From: Irpex lacteus
Lineage: Eukaryota > Basidiomycota > Agaricomycetes > Polyporales > Irpicaceae
Length of the DNA: 64,000 nucleotides
Direction: 5' to 3'
Assembly: GCA_001986395.2 (NCBI GenBank)
Contig: MQVO02000003.1
Span: 620,001-684,000, forward strand
Of this stretch, positions 58,866 through 64,000 are shown in pieces. Each line of letters starts with the position of its first letter. The stretch's first letter is position 1. Below the pieces are notes generated by a model. That model did no database searches. It worked only from the letters and a program-made list of their open reading frames with translations, and was not told the origin of the DNA. A program made the translations under genes and the position numbers.

Positions 58866-59435
58866 CGACGGATTCACCTTGAACTTGGTCGAGAGACGAA
58901 GAGGGCGACAGAGAGCGGGAGGAACCAGGTTACAACCGCTTGTGTGACGGGTGCACGGAGTCCATTGTACTGTAATCGACGTGAGCTATATATTAAACGG
59001 CTTGTCAGCGTTTACGACACGATAAAGTTCTGTGATTCGCTGAACGTAACTTACAGCTTAGAGTTGGTCACCCGGTGTCGAGGGCTTGTCTGTAGCACCG
59101 AACACACCCTAGATCTCTGGGTCAATAGAGAGCCCCAACACTATCGTCATACAACCTACTTCATCTCCAGTTAGGACGAATCGTTCGCGCGCTGAGCGTC
59201 ACATACGCGGAGACGTGAGAGCTTGCACATACCTTGGACGCCCAAGGCCGATGTCTAATACGTGTTGCCGTTAACTGGCTCCGTTCGTGAATACGAAACC
59301 AGACGCAACTTGATGCTTGAGAAGAAAGGAAGATATTGTTCACCAAAAGCCGAGCATTCTAGCTGTGGACCATGCCCGGATTTAGTCTACCAGTACATGG
59401 TATACACAGAGATATATATGCAGCGAGTTTATACA

Positions 59436-61701
59436 TCACGCTGCGACTATAGTAGCCTCGATAATTTCCTGTACAGCGGGGAATCGTGGAGAAAATCTGC
59501 ATCCGAAAGACGCTGGACGACTGAAGAATAGATGTTCAAGTGGCGTGGGATATAGTCAAGTTCATGGTACTCACACTACGACTGTTTCATCAACCCATTG
59601 ATCTGTAGGAGGCAACACACATTCGCCTTTCTCATCAACGGGTGGTTGGATATCGAACGCCCAAAGCATGATTGCTAGTGATATGAACAACTCTTGTTCA
59701 GCAAAGTGCATGCCTGGGCAGATTCTGTAACACATATTAACATATCGACAAAGAGCATATTTTGCGATCACATACCGTTTCCCAAAGCCGAAGCTAGTGT
59801 GGCCCATTTGATGTGTCTCGGATCCCACAGGTATCTCTACTTCACCCAAGGCATTGATAAAACGCTCGGGCCTGAAGACATCGGGGTCGGCGTAGACAGA
59901 AGGGTCCCTGAAAGCATTTCATTAGTTGTGTTACTTCCACATGGCAATTTCGCACCGCACCTGTTCATTGCCCTGAGTAACAGAAGACCAAGCAGAATCA
60001 GCGATACTGTGAAAAACGACAGAAGGCGGAGTACCAGGTATTCCCAATAACAACGGTCCCTTTCGGAATGAAGTATCCTTCATACCAGTCGTCCTACCCG
60101 AGAACCCGTCAGCTTATAAATAAGGTTATAACACTTAATAAGCACCTCAGTTGCAGCATGCGGTAAGCCTGAAAAGGGTTAGGTATTGTTACAGCGATAA
60201 GTTTCACACATACCCAAAGGTGCCGGAGGACGCCATCGTAAAGTCTCGCGGGCCATTGCTTGAATATACGGAAGCTTCTCCTTATCTTCATAGTCTGGAG
60301 CTCTTTCTCTGCCTATTACGGCATCTAACTCAGCGTGGGCCTTTTGTAGGATGGACGGAGAATGTAGTACAGCGAGGACACAATTCTGGAGTGCCACTGC
60401 GACCTGATGGTATGATCAGCATACGTTTATCTAAAAGTTTGACAGAGCGTACCGTATCCGTTCCACCTGCGCTGATGGACCATTGAGGGGATGAGTTGTG
60501 CTTGACTGAGACAAGTATATAACTTACGCCATGGCCGCTGGAACCCACCTCATCGCCTGTTCGTCGAAAGCGTATCGATCCTGGGCGGCAAGGAGGTCAG
60601 AGACAAAGTTTGACTGCTCATCCTCCGTTTCCTGTACAATCGGCCACGTCGTTGTGAGATCTTTTCCCACATAGACAGGAAGCAGACATGCTACTCACCA
60701 TTTTCTCTCTAATACCTGCGTTGAAGCCTTTCAGAATTTGAGAATGTCTGTCATGCCAGGCTAAACCCTCCCGCTTCCATCGCGCCACCCAAGCGGGAAG
60801 ATATTTCATCGCGGGGAATGCGTCAACGAGATAACTTCCCGGTAAACAAGCACCCCCAAGCCGTTCTATAAAATTTTGGAAGAATTGAGGGTACGGTGAT
60901 TCTGGTTCAATATCCGTCCATCCGTATACCGAGCTTAGTATGGAGCTCACAGCAATCCTTGATCATCAACAGTCAGCACCAGACATCGAGTACGGGACAG
61001 TCGTGCCAACGCACAGTTGTATATTAAGCTTCCAGCCGTCTGGGTTTGCGATAGTACGTAGGGCTGCTTGAAGAGCTGACTGAGCTTGAATAACCTGATA
61101 TCGTTCGACAGCTCGAGGACTAAAGCTTTCGTGGACAGCACGACGCATTCTACGCCACCTACGAACCTATTATTAGTAGAGCAAGTATCTGATTTTGTTT
61201 TCGACGCACATATCTCCACTATTGATAATCGACATGACAACTCCACCACCCATAATCTCGCTCGCCATTACCAAGCGAGGCCGGTCGTTGTATATATTTG
61301 AACGCCGATCTGAGCTTATTCAGCTAATTGCCGTGAGAGTGGTATGAGAGGCCTCTTACTGAATAGATCATTGGCTGCTTTGAAGCTATTGAGTACTACT
61401 ATATGCTGGTTGAAAACGTCCAGTGAGAAGATGGGACCTGCAGGACTATTGTAAGTATACTGCCATGATACAAGCATAGAGATGGAGGACCGTATTCTTC
61501 CGCCCACTTGGTAAATTGGATGAACTGGAGTTGAGAAGGGAGCTGCAAAAGATTTCCTAGTATTGGGAGGCGGGGAGGGCCAGGTGCTGCATAGCGTCGG
61601 TAAAAGGCCTGGTATATAACCCACAGTCCGACGATGCAACAGCAACTGACTGAGGCGATACTTGTGCCAACATAGTGAGGAATGAAGTCTGCTGTCTTCA
61701 T
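59436..61701 (-). CDS. Cytochrome P450, tandem copy C
   Basis: First gene of the array in transcription order. It starts MKTADFIPHYVGTSIASVSC, with a clear anchor, then YAAPGPPRLPILGNLLQLPS and FIQFTKWAEEYG. Downstream are IFSLDVFNQHIVVLNSFKAA, RRMRRAVHESFSPRAVERY, ILSSVYGWTDIEPESPYPQF, YLVDAFPAMKYLPAWVARWK and the I-helix AGGTDT. It continues with ETLRWRPPAPLG (ExxR), FRPERFINALGE, and the haem loop GHTSFGFGKRICPGMHFAEQ. The last exon ends RFPAVQEIIEATIVAA. No lesion was found. Copies B and C share nearly identical hinge, exon 2 and haem segments, so they are the youngest duplicates. The reaction catalysed cannot be predicted. Confidence 0.9.
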
Positions 61702-63087
61702 GTTAGGAGTGTCCTACACACAAGCAAAGGTGGAGGCACTGGTTGAGGGAAACCAACGGAACGGGGGAAAGCTGGAGTACTAATATTCACAGTTAATGAG
61801 CGTCTACGGTGTGACGTTCTGTGGTACACTGAACTTCTTGGTCACCTAATGGGTCGACGGCTTCTATGCAGGATCAAGCATACCGCAGGCATCTATGTTT
61901 AGATAAGAGGAAAACACATCGTCAGCACGCCACGGCGATTACGTTGAGTACTCACGGTAATGTGGGACTTGACCGGCAGCTAGAGCCGATGTCAAACGTT
62001 ACCTGTGTTTTGGTGAGGACTTGTATATAAGAATGACATTGTATCAGCACAACTCCTCGATTTAATACACAACAAGAATGGAACGACCTACTGTGAGAAG
62101 CCTGAGTATCAACTAATTTGCGACGCTTCATAAAAAGTTATAAGATAGACCCAGTAAGTAAGCACACCTCTTGCACAGGTGGAACCACCATCGCAGTGGT
62201 ACTCTTCATGCCGTAACAACTGTCTCGCAATTAGTAGCTCAGTCGTCAACGGTGATTTGCAGCCACATTCGCTTTCCGTCCGATTTGCGACAGGTCTTGC
62301 ACGTAGGGAGGAATATGTCCGATTGCATTAAAGTACTTTATATTCTCACAATAAAAAGCAGGGAGAGGGATTCTGTACAACGATGAGGAGAGAGATCGTA
62401 TGATCAGCCAAGATCAGAGGACACAGTGGAGAGAGACGAAAGGAGACGAAAGAAGTAATATAGAACATCAAAAACCGGACGTTGGGGAAGCGGCAGGACG
62501 AAGTGCGCGAAGGGTTAGAATGCTGCGGAGGGATGCGGGGTGCGTAGGAGCGGTTGTCGTGGAGGATGAACTGGACGATTGCATTGCGTGCGTGGGTAGA
62601 CGGGATAGGTGACTGGTCGGAAACGAACGATGAGAATCCAAACAAGCCAGTGAATGAGAGAATGAGAATTGAACACGCAACGTAGCGAAGGAGGGTAGAG
62701 AGAATTCAAGGAGAGAATGTGTGTGATGTCGAAGCTAGTCGAGAAATCGCAGTCCATACGGACGATGCAGACGTCCGATTGTTTTTGTCGCTCCATCATG
62801 AGCTTCGACCAGCTCCGAGATCACCACGTCGGACCACCTATCGTATATCTCGTTTCCCGTATATGGTCCAGCGAAACTCCACGCGCGACGTATACATATA
62901 TCCTCCTCCGAGAGCATAGCACGACCCGACCCATATCGGCCGAACCGACCGCGCCCATGAAGATAAAGACGAGAAAAAGGGGAAGACACAAGGGACTGTG
63001 CGCAATATAATAGATAGCAGAGAAGAAGGGAGAGACAAATAAGACAGACGGAGGGTACTGACATCGTACAGCATCCGTTTAGCCCAC
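61702..63087. other. Intergenic, 1.4 kb, no gene seen
   Basis: The stretch lies between P450 copy C and the PP1 gene, both minus strand. From 62340 to 62720 the plus strand is purine-rich (runs of gagag and gaaag), and several overlapping frames are open on both strands without family features. It should contain the P450 C promoter and the PP1 3' UTR. Confidence 0.5.
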
Positions 63088-63999
<912 letters not shown>

Positions 64000-64000
64000 A

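Overview
This 64 kb window is nuclear DNA of a filamentous basidiomycete, most likely a wood- or litter-decaying Agaricomycete. The evidence is the many short GT-AG introns of about 50-60 bp, intact orthologues of fungal housekeeping genes, a basidiomycete-type sesquiterpene synthase, and accessory families typical of such fungi (GH28 pectinase, P450 tandem array, phi-like GST, F-box/LRR protein). The order-level guess is inference. I see no transposase, reverse transcriptase, CRISPR array, rRNA or convincing tRNA.

Layout. 1-5 kb: a five-exon sesquiterpene synthase (702-1994, minus), then gene-poor DNA with an orphan exon and a decayed ~140-bp tandem duplication. 5-12 kb: an ELYS-domain nuclear-pore assembly protein (minus) diverging from mitochondrial ribosomal protein uS5m (plus), then a Ran1/Ksp1-like protein kinase (minus). 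12-15 kb: no recognisable gene. 15-20 kb: a secreted 15-exon GH28 polygalacturonase and a membrane-anchored GT61-like glycosyltransferase, both plus. 20-24 kb: a triose-phosphate/nucleotide-sugar-type transporter and the ATP synthase assembly factor Atp10 (both minus). 25-33 kb: SYG1/XPR1 phosphate exporter (plus), convergent with VPS16 (minus). 33-35 kb: an arrestin-like adaptor (minus). 35-38.6 kb: gene-poor. 38.6-46 kb: an F-box protein, then a compact run with MIX17, an mL45/Mba1-like protein, a TPR membrane protein, SEC62 and mL59. Four of these five are probably mitochondrial. 46-52 kb: two unassigned conserved-looking proteins. 52.7-61.7 kb: a phi-like GST followed by three tandem paralogous cytochrome P450 genes on the minus strand. 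63-64 kb: the 3' end of a PP1 catalytic-subunit gene, cut by the window edge.

Most genes are unrelated neighbours, as is usual for fungal chromosomes. Two groups look functional: the mitochondrial/translocon run (40-46 kb), which has one clear divergent promoter, and the GST-P450 block (52.7-61.7 kb), which resembles a small xenobiotic or secondary-metabolism cluster. The terpene synthase lies 50 kb from the P450s, so a shared pathway is not supported. Where exon phases were summed (terpene synthase, ELYS, kinase, GH28, GT61-like, mL59, and the 628- and 341-residue proteins) the models close in frame; other multi-exon models have reliable ends but approximate internal junctions.
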